Shown piece by piece: positions 48,444-63,168 of a stretch of 64,000 bases of DNA; within the stretch, counting starts at the first letter, position 1, and the number at the start of each line of letters is the position of its first letter. The stretch covers positions 74,369,176 to 74,433,175 of the forward strand of contig CM049316.1 of assembly GCA_026874595.1 (NCBI GenBank), written 5' to 3'. The position numbers were made by a program, and so were the translations under genes. The stretch comes from Sipunculus nudus (lineage: Eukaryota > Annelida > Sipuncula > Golfingiida > Sipunculidae). The notes below the pieces were generated by a model. It had not been told where the DNA came from, searched no databases, and saw nothing but the letters and a program-made list of their open reading frames with translations.

Positions 48444-51400
48444 GTAAGTTTGTGCTATCATTTTACTGCTGAAATGAATCCTCTTTTAAATAAACCAGTT
48501 TTTTACCTCGATCATATGCCGCTTGGTCACTCGCTAAACTTATTTAACCAGAAATCAACTGACCTCAATTCTTTATCTCCTAACACACGGCTACTCGTTC
48601 ATGCTGGATCAGGTAGTACCGTTCAATCAATTTTAATAAATAAATAAATCACGTCACTCAAGTCTCAATTCAGGACTTAAGAACTTATATTGACCAGTAT
48701 AGTGAGATATTTTTTCTTTGGTATAGAGTATTAAATAGTATTATGTGAGGGATATATATAAAAGCGCTATATTCTATACCAGTTTATACTTGAAACAAGA
48801 TGTAATCGGACTCGTCAAAACCCCGCCAAGGGTCACATAATGGCGTAATGTGTAAAGTATTGTTAGGGTTCAACAACCGTATACCAGGCCACTACCAGAC
48901 TAAAGCGCCAAGTAACACCCATCAAATCAATAGCCCTGTTTTAATGAAATACTATGTCACAGTGGGCATAGTGTAGCAGATTATTTCCAACATTTAATGG
49001 AGTATATCTTGGATGGTATCCTAACCCTTAATTAAATTTCAACAAATTCAGTATATTTGTTTTTGCGTAAATATGCTGACATGCAAGAAGATGGTAAAAT
49101 ACAGTACCTCCCCCACCTCTCCCCAAACACCTTGGCGGAGTTATTAAATAAAAAGATGCCTAATCTGCTATACGATACAAGTCACGATGGATCGATATAA
49201 ATACGGCACACGACGCTTTGCTTGTAAGCTATATAGTGCACCAGATATGATTCAGAACGAATGTTCTTTCATGTTCATAGCAGGAAATGTTACTCTTGCC
49301 ATAACGAAGGAATTTCACTTGTTTATAAAACATAAAGGGCCTGAAAAAAACGGTATTCTCTTTCGATAATATCCAGCACAGATTTAATGGTATAAACATA
49401 ATTTTTTAGTAATTACGTCATCTTCGGACCAAGTATATTTCGGGCCGGAAATGACTACAAACTCCAGGTGATCATTAAGAATGCCACCTCTGACGTCACA
49501 GTAACCGCCACCCTACGTCAGTATAACGACCCCATCGGTTCTGCATTTGACGTGTTTCGCCCAGGTGAGTTTGAAACTTTCTTGTCTATTTTAGAATCTG
49601 ATAAGGATTTTGATTCCTTGCCTTAGTTTATATTTAAAACAAGAAATATGTCAATCCCAGATGATTTTCTAGCGGTCATTCTTATTTAGTTCTAAAATAG
49701 CTCCTAATGGAATTATATAAAGTCTGCACAGGTGGACCTCTTCCTCTGTCACTATCTATCTCTCTGTCTCTCTGTCTCTCTCTCTCTCTATATCTCTGTC
49801 TGTTATTCCGCTTTTTTTGTGTCATATTATGTCTGCCTTTGTCTCTGCATGTCTCTTTCTGTGTCGTCCTGTTTCTTATAGCTTTGTATTCGCATATTCG
49901 AATATAGATACTGTTTATGCCTTTATCTTTTATCTTCTACAGGTTCAGTGGGAACATTGACTATAAAGGTTTGTTTCATTTCATTTTCCCATGTTAATCA
50001 ATATATAACTACACACAAATATATAATACTACAAATGATTTGAAATCTGGACCTGATCACTCTTTCACTATATTCCATTACTACTGTCGGAGCGTATTTA
50101 CTTGCACTTGTAATTTTACAAAGACACGGTATGATAATTTAGGTATCAGCCCTGTGGGCGATGCCCTTTAGCTTAAGACAATTGTTACGTCAGCGGCGTC
50201 AGTTGGTCATCATATGATTAATTCATGAAAATTACCAGGCTCATGCCCCAGGGAGATCATAATTATTTTTATAATAATATGCGATTTATATTTGGTAAAT
50301 TTTCAAATTCAATAAAGAATAGAAAATTAAAATGAAGTTGCACCCAAACAGGGTACAGAGTAAGGATATAACATATTGTGCTTCTTTATACAGGTTCCGG
50401 ACACGGTTCCCGGTTACTCCCACTATCTTTCCGTTTCCGGCAGTGGGGGATTGACCTTTGAACATGATAAGTACATCCGGTATCACCGAAAGACGATCTC
50501 CGTCTTCATCCAGACAGACAAGTCCAAGTATAAGCCTGGAAACAAAGGTATTAAAATAGAATGTACCTATTATGCATAGTAAAAAAAGCTGGCGCTGTAA
50601 CTAGCCCGTTACTTTCCGCCAACGACACTGACTGCTTTTTTTCTTAAGGCCGGTCTCTCAGTCTTTTCGTGGGGGGCCTGCCATGGTCCCCCCCCCCCAC
50701 ACACACATTCTTTTAAACTGTTTCCATAATAAATTCAGAACAGACAATCCAGTAAATATACATATGTAATTTCTATATTAAAGCCGTGTCAGGTCAACTG
50801 TGGTGAACCCCTCCCCCCTCCGACCGGGCCAACTATAATAGATCTCAAATAAACAGTTTCATAGCATATCATTAACTGGAACCATGTAGCAATTACAGAT
50901 AATTCCCATTGCAGTTTACAGTGGTAATGATAATTGTTTCATCTTACCCCTTATGATTTTAGATTAGCCCTTTAAATGAACATTATCTCCATGTTAATTA
51001 ATTTATCATTCTTGAAATTTATACCTTGTATGGTCAATATCAAAGTCAATTTAATAACAGTATAATTAACATTTTACGACTTTTCATTTTTCAGATATTG
51101 ATTCTAGCATTAAATCTTGTATCTTTTACGCGTTTATTCAGTTAATATATCATAAATTAAATACATAATAATTATTCATTCAGGTAAATGAAAGAGGAAA
51201 GTGATTATCTGAAAGGTGTGGGGGTAACTAAAAAATTAAAGTCAGCCCCCCCCCCCCCTCCGTATATAATTTCTAATCCATTTCAGATTAGGGAAGAGGT
51301 AGCGTGAAATAATTACTTCAAATTAAAAAAGTACATGAATACCCGTCTGTCTGCTTGGCTATTTACCTGACCATGCCTGGATTATCCTTCACGTTTTCCT

Positions 51401-54400
51401 TGTGTTTATCTACAGTTCGCATCAGGGTGTTGGCTGTGGACAAAGACATGAGGCCGTACACGGGAGACCTGGACATAACTATCAGGGTAAGTCTCCCCAT
51501 ATAAACTCCCAGCACCCTCATACTATCATAAAAGAGGCGACGCTTTCAGAGACCTTGATTCAGCGAGCCCCTCCGGCGTCTATTTCATGACAAATTAACA
51601 AGTCTGCAAGTGTTCGGATCGAAATCAAAATTGTCAATCAAATCCAACGAACAAAATGTAAAAACTGTTAACACACCGTCCGAACACTTGTCAGAAACGG
51701 GAAGGATTACTTTTAACTTTATTTATTTTTACACTAATTGTGCAAACAGTTTTTATAACTAATCAAGGCACTGGCCATGGTTCAGTTGGTGGTGTTTGGT
51801 AGTGTCTAGAGGTGGAGAAAACCGGAAAACGGCTAACTTAACTCACTCAAAGCCATACCGGTTATCGAACCCGAATTGCCAGCAGAGAGAAGCGAGTTTT
51901 TTTGCCCCTCAACTGTTCAGACCCTTTTACCATATTGGTTAGATTCTCGATATTCTCCCGGTAATGATAAACGTTTGATTGAAACATCACACCAGACGTT
52001 CACATAGAACAAATGATATCGAGTCATTTGATTGGTTGAGTTGTCTTGTTGAATAAAGGTATGTAAAAGCGAAGCTGGCTTACACAGACGTCATAGTATG
52101 AAGATGACTCATAGTTCAAGGGCCATGAGGGGCAAATTGTTTTGGAAGAATATGCGCTTTGGAAGAATATTTTCGAGAATCAAAAGAGTAATTATATAAC
52201 CTATGTCATTATATTAACTTGGCCTTTTTAGGTCTTCTTTTTTCTATTTAATCTTTTCATCTCCTGTTTTGTAACCTTACCCTTTATATAACGCTTTGCA
52301 TTAAATCCCCAATTTTATTCTGCGCTCTCTGATGAATTGCAATATTTGCTTCTTTTCAGGATAAAGGGTCGAACTTAATCAAAAACTGGGAGGGGATATC
52401 GAATTCTTCAGGTAATATATTACGCTTGTCAGTCACATCAGACACGCACATTGCTAGCCACATTTTTAACTTTTTACATTAGGCTTTCCGAATCAAACTT
52501 TTAACAATTCTTTCTAAGATAAATAATATTGGTTTGAACTTTTTTACAAAATCACTAACTCAATAAGATTATTTTTTCTGTCGGATATTTTACATCAGGT
52601 AATTTACATCAGGAAATACCTTTAGTTCAGACAAACACAGACAGATGTCGCCTCATTTATCATGTCTCTCCATTGAGGCATGTGCTTTCTTTATAAATAA
52701 CTTGAACAGGGCATCTCTGACACGTTTGTAAGGTCTGGCTCATGACTTAATGTGTAACTGCATTAAATTCTGTGACCCTGACAACAATGATTACCGCCAG
52801 ATAAGACGAATATTTTACTATAACAGGAAATATTTCATTTACAGAATTCACTAAATGTAACGTAAAAAGATGTTTCTTGTATGCCGAATGAAAGTAAACC
52901 TGATTTAAGGAGGTTTAAATCTGTGTTTGCTTTTGTAATCACCAGGTGTAATTCAGAAGGTTCTTCAGCTGTCAGATCAACCCGTACAGGGACGGTGGAC
53001 GATACAAGTCAAAGCTCAAGTAAAAATATACGATTTCACCGGTGCAATTTCAGCAATGAAGACATTGTACATTATGTGTATCACACAAATTTGAAATTAA
53101 AACCTAAAAAATGTCAGGACGTAATCACAAAATCAAACAAAATCTAAGGTGATTAATGGCTAGTGTGTTTAGTTCCAATCCTAAGGTATTCAATAAATGT
53201 CCCACCTTATTACCATATTTTTCACCCAGCCAGATATGGCGATCGTTTTCATTGCTCAGTGCGTATTTGAAAAATTTCCTCGATAACAATCTTGACGAGC
53301 GCATTATGCGGGGTTTTACTGAATTTAAAATTTTTAAACAACATTGGGCGAATGAATAAAATGAAGGTCGCATTTATTATATTCAGACAAAGTTTAGTTA
53401 CATGGATTAATATTATACAGAATTTCTTCTCCTTCTATGACTTGGATCATAACTACGAGTGTTCGTGGTTTCCACCTCGGTTTAACATGTTTTATATAAC
53501 AGACTTTTTTACTTTATTCCAGGGCGAGACAAAGTCAAAGTCCTTCAGTGTGGAAGAGTATGGTGGGTGAAAATAGTAATAATTTTCAACTGACTTAACA
53601 TATTTAATTGAGTTAACATACTGTAATCTTTAACTTTCTTTTAACTTTTCGACTTTTTATGTTCAATTCGAGTAGAGTCTGAAAAAAAAAACGCGCGAGC
53701 GTCTGATCAAGGGAATACGGTACTTAATAGTCATATAACATGATAATATTAGAATCGTTAGAGTTTTAAGGATGGATTCCGGATTTCTTTTTCATATCAT
53801 GGAAAAAACATGTTTTCAAAAACCATCATTTTTTTAATTATTAAAATTTCTTTGATTTTTTATTGCAGTTCTGCCTAAGGTACAGGTCGATATTGAGGTT
53901 CCTCAGTATATGGACGAAGAATTCCAGAAAGAAATGAAGGGCACAGTCCTGGCTAAGTACGTGTTTCAATAAATATTCTCATTCAACATTTAAGGCTCAA
54001 CGTACACAAAAAAATATATATGTATATGGACATATGACTAAAGAGAATTCAGTAATTGCTCAAATGTACCCAGGTACCTGGTAGTGTAGCGATTTCGATT
54101 ATGAACGGCCTATCTTTTTATCATATATTTGCCAAGTCATGGATTTCCGTTAAAAAGTTTGTGTTTGTGTCGGACCTTGAGGCAGTGAGGGCTCCGTTAA
54201 ACTTTATTTATACACTTGTCTTAGAAGAATAATCAACCACCTGTGCTAACATTTAGTAAAGGACTTGTGTACTTGTGTACTTGTATTTTAAAGATGGTCT
54301 CATTCTCCTTTTATTTTAATATTGGACGTATGGTCAATGAAATTCAGTTTTATTATTACAGCTGACTCTTTTGTTCTTGCAGGTACACGTACGGTAAACC

Positions 54401-57400
54401 AGTAGAAGGAAATGTGACTGTGAGGTTCCAGCTGTCAATACCGTATTATTACAGGCCCCCAACTCCTTACCCTATCATACCCATGTTTTTGCAGGTAAAG
54501 GCATCTTCAGGTTTCGTCATGACTGTTACTGATATGACGGCACGACTGTTACTGATGTGACTTCGTTATTGTCACTGTTGTTACGTCATGACTGTTTTTG
54601 ATGATAAGTCACGACTGTAACTGGTGTGACTGTGTTTCCGTTACTGTTGTTACGTCATGACTGTTTCTTATGTTACTTCATGAATAATACTGATGTTACG
54701 TCATTTCTGTTACGGATGTTACGATATGACTGACTCAAGCTGTCATGACTGCCTCTAATATAACATTATTATTGTTATTAATGCAACGTCATGACTGTAT
54801 TCTTATTATACTGTTTGTACGTCTATATCTGTCAAAGCAGAAAGACAAAATCAGCTTTTATTTTCGCCTTTATATATACTACATCAGATCAGTAAAGGAA
54901 GAGTCTAAATTCCAAAATGCTGTGTGGTCATGTCACGGCACCTATAAGGCATTAACCTATTGTTGTTACAATTAACAATTAAATGTGTAACAATTAAATA
55001 TTGATTTCATACCATTGATAAGTTAGTTGATGCACATACATACCTAGAAATGCTTATCTTGTATTAAAAAATGAGTCGTTCTTGTTAGTTTAGAAAACGG
55101 TTTTTTTCTCTTTGTCTGAGCTTTATTTCTAGAAATGCTGTATTTTTCCCCACAATTTAATATTTCAACGTACCTTTGCAGCTGGAAAAAGGAAAAGCAG
55201 AATTCAGCATCACCACTGAAAAGTTGAAAACCCTGATACCTAAACCAACCTGGGCCAGAGAGGACTGGAAGCCGATCTTGACTTACCAGACAATTGACAT
55301 CAGAGCTACAGTAACTGATGAACTAACGTCGATACAGTACAATGGCACAGGGGAAGTTCAGTTTACTCATTCCTTGTACAGAGTACAATTCCTGTATCAG
55401 CCGTCCAGTTACAAGACCGGAATTCCTTACGTCGCTTACGTAAGTGTTCACCTTTCAAAGGTTCTAAGCCAGCCTGTCAATGCTTTTATTTATTTAACGT
55501 TTCAACAACCCAGATCACCCCCTGTAGAAAGCCATCCGCTAACACCGATAAATACGTATTATGATGAAACAGCCGTAACATTCGGAAAGAATCCTTAAAA
55601 TTAAACTGGTCTGAATAAAATATTACAGTGATCCAGACCAGCTCGATATTTTAATGGATTGTTCCTTTGGTGTTTTCTTTACCCTCCGCAGTTTGTTTTT
55701 TTTTTTGCGTTATTTTGCTGACAGACAAACCTACGGTAAAGTAGAGTACCTTTCCCCGCCTGCCGATGGTATAATTAGAGATTTAAAATATAACGCTGGA
55801 TGCAAGACAAGTACGTTCAGACGTCCAATTTTAAATGTACCTTGAAACTTGAAAACTTGAGACTGCAGACGAAATTATTTCGATGAGTACATCAGTTCCG
55901 TCTGCTATTCGTAGTTGTGTTCAAGGTATGACTAGAAGCATTACCAGTGAATATTAATTATTATTCTTATGATTTATTTATTTTCATTTGGCATACAGTG
56001 CCATCAACAATAATGTTTATTTTTCCGAACTGTGTGTTTTACAGGCGCAGGTATCCATGATGGATGGAAGTCCCTTGACTGATGGGACCTTGACGTCAGA
56101 CGGTCAGCCAGAACCTCTGAGGCTCACTACAGTGTATCAACAATGCAACGAAAAACACGACACTAGCTACGTACGTAAAGAGAGGAACTACACGCTTACT
56201 GTGGACGGCAGCGTCCTCATCAATGTTGATCTTCTTGATGGTTGTCAATCATTCCAGCTGCAGGTGAGTTCCGTAATCATTTTTACCTTGCTTTTTATGA
56301 CAATCACATATTCAAACATTGTACTTAAGCATACCCTTTGTGTTAATTTGCTGACATACAAACCGAGGGTAGGTTAATAAGAGATGTAAGGGCTTTGTGC
56401 ACTGAATGAAAAACATTCAAATACTATGATAAATGTGATAAGTTCTGTAACTATACATAAGATATCCGCACGGATTGAGATTACGAACAAGGTCTGGCAC
56501 TGGTCTGGAAGGTACAGGAATACGTGTTGGCTGTTTGACCGTCTGTCTGTTTATTGTGAGACTGCACGAGTATGATCTGGATAAGATGACAAATAGTTTG
56601 CTGACGTATGCAGCTCCGATCGGCCTGTACATATTAGTTTTTTTTTAGCTTCGCTTCCGCGACGGCATGACAAGCACTGGATACATCAGCAAGTTCAGGA
56701 CCCGGGATGACAGTTTCTTACAGATCAACTTCGCAGATATGAAAACAAAGATACACGTAAGTTAACTCATGCTGTACATTACATATCAATCATATTTCAA
56801 GGAACTATTTTATATGACTGGCCAGGAATGCTGAATACTTTACAAGACCTGCACATCGGTGGTCGGTTTATGTGTCGGTCCCTCGGTTATCCATATAATT
56901 AATTTACCAAGAGGTAGGAAATAGCATAATGGTCAGAAACGGAACGGGGAAGCCAGGAGGTACGGACCCCCAATTTTCAGTCGCTGTAACCTTTTTGTGA
57001 GGGTTGCAGACCAATTTTGCGGCCTGGACCCCCTACTCCCTATCGGACTTGGGTATCTTGTGTTAGTTTACACATTAGTCCACGTGGATTTGACCCCTCC
57101 TATCCAACTCCTGAATCTGCCACTAAAGGTCATGGTGTTGGATTAAGGTGTTAATGCGTTAAATTCCGGATGATTCTTAATTATGAGCATAAGAAACCAG
57201 AAATTCATACTGCTGTCCATTAACATTATTTTGAATGTTTGAATATCCCTTCCTCATGACTTGTAAATTATTGCTGGTCATACAAACTTGGATCCCGGAA
57301 ATACATGCACTGCTGCAACCTTACATATACATAAATTTTCTGACTTTTCGGAAAAACAGCCAACTGTTCACTGTTAAAGTATTCGTATATTGCATTTTAA

Positions 57401-60400
57401 CATTTTAATAAAATATATATTATATGTATTTATAGCACATACAGGTATGATATGTACATAACTATTTTTTACAGCCCGGTGATGAGGTGAAAGTGGCCAT
57501 TGATACAAACCGCAACGACATTAAAAGCTTCACATATATCGTGAGTCTACAAGCATAGAATTTGCCATAGTCATTTTGTTTAAGCTGAAGCACACAAAAT
57601 TCCTTTAAACAAACAAAATGAATGCAATCGGTGCTCAAACAAAAATATTGGTACATTGATAGGCATGGTTCAACAGTTTAAACACAAACTGATTCAAAGC
57701 ATCAAAATATCCCTATCATGTTGTATCTTTGCATTTAATGCTATCAGTTTATCTAAGTGCATTGTTTAAGATGATATTCGAACAATTAAGATAAGTCATC
57801 AAGGCTTGGACTTTTATCAGTCTGTTGTAATACACTTAAAATCTAATTATTCTTCCTCACGTGCTTAGTTTTCAGTACCTCAGATAAAGTATATTAGTAT
57901 CTTTTACTTTTTAATATAATTTTATTTATTTAATTTTTAAATGTTTTTATTGATTTTTTTTTCATTTTTATGTGTAAAGGTGCTGAGCAAAGGAGAACTT
58001 CTGAAGTGGGACAGTGTACTTGGTACGGAGCGCGAGTTCCGGTTCCGGTCGACTATGGACATGGCGCCTTCCGCTCGTATCGTTGCTTGGTTTACTACAA
58101 AGACCTGGGAAGTCGTCAGTGACGCCCTGGATTTCACAATGGCAGAAACCTTCAAGAACAACGTGGGTATACTGACACTAATAACCATTTTTTTTTCCTT
58201 TTCCGTTATATAATGATATATAGCAGTAAAAACAATTTACGTTTTATTAATAATATGTAACTGGATCTAGCTCTATTTGGTTTCTATTTACCTTTCTTTG
58301 AATGAGTTATGATAAAAATTCTATTGGAAACCAAACATACTTAGCCCCTGTGGATCTCACTGTCATGAAGTAGCAAATGATATCTTTCTGTTGCAGGTCA
58401 CGATGAATTTCAGTACAAACCAGACTCTGCCGAACAAACAGGTTGGCCTGACCGTGTCCGCGTCACCAAACTCCTTCGTCGGAGTGCTAGCTGTAGATAA
58501 AAGTGTCTTGTTGCTAGGTGATGGACATGACGTCACAAAGAAAGAGGTATTACTAAATTCATTGATTATAATATGGAGGTAGTTTTAAGTGACTCTAGCG
58601 CCATCAGTTTAACAGCGCACCCTAGTATTTATGTATTGAACTATTCCTTGTATTAATCCAAGTTTTTGTTGCTATACCAGAGCTTGCTTCCTATAATCCT
58701 ATTTATTATTTTAGTTCATACATTACTTAAGGGGGCTGACTTCCTTTGTATCATTACAATGAGTGTCAACATGTTACTTTGGCCAGTTATAACTGAGACC
58801 TTCCATAGTTTGCTGCGTATGATTGACGATCTGAGTCTTTTTTTCCGTGACAGGTTGAACAAGAACAGAATATGTACGACTCGAGCAGTCACTGGTATTA
58901 CCGGGGGCTCATGTACGACCTACCTTGGTACTGGCCACGACGTACCGGTGGAGACGACACAACTAGGGTGTTTGAGGTGAGCGTCGTCAAACCGTTATCC
59001 TTTTCAGTTAAATCTCTGAACGCTTCAGGTATTTCCAGGGGGCGACATTTTCCCACCTAAAATCTTGAAAATAGAAAAATAAGCATTTAATACAGAGTCG
59101 GACTCTGCATCATGATGCATTTCAAATTTATTCCCGTGATTGAGGCATTCCAGTATAAATTTCAAATGTATCTACACTATATGAGGGGTGAAACCCCATT
59201 TCTTGCCCTCCTTTTCTCTAATCCGTTATCCACCCCTGGGTCTTCTTTTATAAAAAGTAAACCCCGTTAATTCGCATAAAACCACTGTAATTAAACAGGT
59301 GTACCATACTGTAAACATGTACTTCGTAAACTCAGTTCTTCAATACAGCCAGAGGAATGGACGTCAATGTAATTATATATATATATAAAAGGTCATTTTT
59401 TCGAGCGAGTAAAAGTGCTAATTTTTCAATTACCATTGGGGAAATAGGGGTTATTTGCACGTTTAAGTATACCCTAGTATCTGCCATATCGGGCGTTCGC
59501 TTTCCTGACAGGCTTAAATTCCCTGGCATGATTTAAATTTTCTTCCATGTTTTTGAATAACCTGGCGGAAGAAACTGTTCTCTGAAATAATCAATCAATT
59601 TTCTTCTCTCATTTTCATGCAGAATGCGGGACTGATTTTCTTCACAGACGGCTATGTTGAAAAATATGGTAAGTATTGGATTTTTTTCTGTATCAGTTGC
59701 AATGCCATGCTTTTATATATAGTTTGAAGAAGGAAATAAATCAGTAGTACTCGTTTAATCTCGTGTGAGCATAGTCCGTGTGTGTTTTTTATCTTTATTA
59801 TTTAAATATAAATAATAAAATTCAGTCATACACTTGATGAATTAAATTTGTAAAATATCTTTAACACCTACTAAATAATGGATCAATTCATGTTATATCT
59901 AAAATATATAATGACCTGTAATATGGGTTAGTAATATCCATAATGAATCAATTATTTTGATATGGTAAATTGTTTGATTTCATGAACGCATTAATGACAT
60001 ACATACTTATAACAGTACAACCCTGGCTGTTCGGTCCCCGCGCTGAGAGGGGAAGAATGGGCCCGGCCGGAGCCCCAGCTGGACCACGTGGAGAAGCTGG
60101 ACCGGCAGGACCTGCTGGACCCGCTGGGCCCACTGGATCTCGTGGGGCTCCAGGCGTCGCCCCTGATTTACAAAAGGCCACCCGAACAAGGACCTACTTC
60201 CCAGAAACGTGGCTGTGGACCGATGCTGTCGCCGGGTAAGTTTTGATACTTATTTTTATTCTGCCGTGTGTTTATTCCCAGAAACACAGTCCTTAGATTT
60301 GTGCAGAACTTAACCAGAAATTCCTGTAACGGCCCTATTCGTGGTACCTTTAGAAACCACATTAAGTGTCCAGTCTGTCTGAAAGTGGTTAAATAAGACC

Positions 60401-62312
60401 AGTTAATATAGAGCTCTACCAATCAGGATTTAATACTGGTAGACTGAAATTTCCTTTCCGCCTCTCCGTAGTGGCATTCAACCTAAGTTTCAAACGTTTG
60501 TTTCAATATTTATTTAAGTTGTATTTGAAGGTTATGTTTAAAATTGTTTTTGCAGACCCGACGGAAGAGTCTCCTTCAAAACCAAGAGCCCGGATACGAT
60601 GACGTCATGGGTTGCCACGGCATTCGCTATGCATCAGCAGGACGGCCTGGGTGTCAGCGACTCACCGGCCACGGTAATCAGATATACCGTAAAACCTCTC
60701 ATATACGTACAAAAGTATATCAGCAATTCATTTACATGATCAAAGAATCATGGTGTTTATATGGATTTATATGGATCTTCTGGGGACGACACTTGCCCGT
60801 TATATGTACCTTAAAGATAATATTTTTTTTTAAATTTTGAATGATAAAGGTAAAGGAAACCTTTTTCAAAGGCGAATTTCCTTTCAGCGTTTCTTGCATA
60901 GATCTAGTTTCAATAGACAAAACCCCCGAAAGTTAGCTGTCTTGACCCAAAAAAAAAATTATAGATCTTATTTTAGCTATATAAAGATATATGCTGATGA
61001 GACAGCAGAATAACAATAGTCATTAGAGATATGTTGGAAATACTGCGCTATCAAAAATAAAATAGGAAGAGCTGCTCATATCGTGTAAAGCTAATATATC
61101 TGTGACTTTGTATTCCCATTATTTTACACTATAACTTATCTTGTTTTACAGATCACAGTGTTTAAGCCATTTTTCATCACACTGAACCTTCCGTACTCCG
61201 TTATTCGCGGTGAGGAGTTTGTCCTTGAAACCCTGGTCTTCAACTACATGGACACAACACAGAGGGTAGGTACAACATCTTACTGCAATTTGAGGGTTTG
61301 GGCGTGGTCCAGAAATCATTGTCCTGCATTAAGCAACCATAATAGAGTTAAAAGGTAGAAAGAGACTCTAGCGACATTTATCGGAGACACGCGTAACACT
61401 TTTTCCTGTCTGCAGGTCCTTGTAACCCTGGAGAAGTCGATGTGGTTCGGAGTTCGTGTGGGTGGACGCAGCATGAAGTCTAACAAAGTGAGACAGCAGA
61501 CGGTCCAGCAGTGGATTGAAGTTCCAGCAGGAGAAGCCAAGGTCGTTTACTTCTGGATCGTTCCTCAGACACTCGGCAGGACGCCAATAGTCGTCATGGC
61601 ACAGACCTCCCAGGCCGCTGACAAACTCAAACGTATGCTGCTCGTCGAGGTAAGAAATACCGTAGAGCGCCTACTTTTATCCGAAAAGTTTTTATTTTAC
61701 AGTTGATATCTCTTTTGCCAGAGTGTATACAAATTCTAAACCAATTTCTCGTCATATAAGCCTGAATCATTATCGCCTATATCTGCTTATTAACTGAAGT
61801 ATCTGAAACAGTTTAAATGATTAGTGGAATTTATGTTTTTAACAATTGATATCTCATGCCCGATTTGTGCAAAAATTGTCGGTATAGACTGTCCGACGTC
61901 CTGTATTGCTCTTTTCTGCCTCCCTGTCTATTAAGTTTCTGAATACATCGATAAATACTGACGTTTGTCTTTCATTTGTTACCAATAGCCTGAAGGAGTG
62001 GAACAAGAGTACACAGATTCCTACTTCATCGACATGACCAACCCTCGGTTCAACGTCTTCTCGCGAGAACTAAACGTGACCTTCCCAAAAGTTATCGTAG
62101 ATGGATCAGAAAGAGTATCTGTGTCCGCTATAGGTAAGTTAAAATTTTGTCTTGGATTTCTCATATATAATTAACAAAGAATTTTAAGGACTAACTGATC
62201 TATGTTAATGTACTAAAGAACCCAATATGCTGTAATACACATAACAGATAAAAATGAATGTCCAGGTGAGAGAAGAATGTATTATGGACTTTTTAATGAA
62301 TATATCAATATA

Positions 62313-62365
<53 letters not shown>

Positions 62366-63115
62366 GGGCTTTTAATCAATATATTGATATATTGAGTCTT
62401 TTTAATCAGAATATCAAAGGCTTTTTAATCTCTATATTACGGGATTTTAATAAGTATATCATGGTCTTTTACTGAATATATTATGGACTTTTAATAAATA
62501 CATGTTCAGCTTTTATTATATTACGGGCTTTTAATCAATATTTAACGGGCTTTTAATCAATATATCACGGGATTTTAATGTATATTAAGGGTTTTTCTCA
62601 TATGAATAGAAAAAAAACCTATTAAATACATTTGAAAAAAATAGTATTCTTAACATTTGACACTTGGCTTATCTGATTTTTCAGGGGATATCTTGGGTCA
62701 GTCGTTGACCGGACTGGACCGTCTGATCCGGATGCCGTACGGATGTGGAGAACAAAACATGGTGGCCTTTGTACCCAACATCTTCGCGCTGCGTTATCTT
62801 AAAGCCACCGGCCAGGACAACCGGGTCATCAGGGAAAAGGCCTTGCTGCATATAGAGACAGGTATGCCCAGAACCATTATCTTGTACTGTATTTACTGTA
62901 ATATCTCGTACATCAGAATATGTTTGCTTATTATTCTTTCTTGTATTATATCAATTTTAGCAATCCTAAACGAAAAACAAATGTCTAGTGCTTTTATTAG
63001 AAGATATATGACACATAAGAAGAAAAATATAATCAAGTCAGGCCTGTTCGTTTATATTATTAGTTTATTAAAATAACAAATGTCTTTAAATATAGATAAC
63101 TATCATAGTTACGGT

Positions 63116-63168
<53 letters not shown>

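Noticed and set aside
55654-55845. Possible extra TEP exon reading [14 protein letters not shown]
   Set aside because: Exons 11 and 12 join directly in phase and give the expected PYVAYAQV strand; inserting this piece would break the frame and the family pattern.
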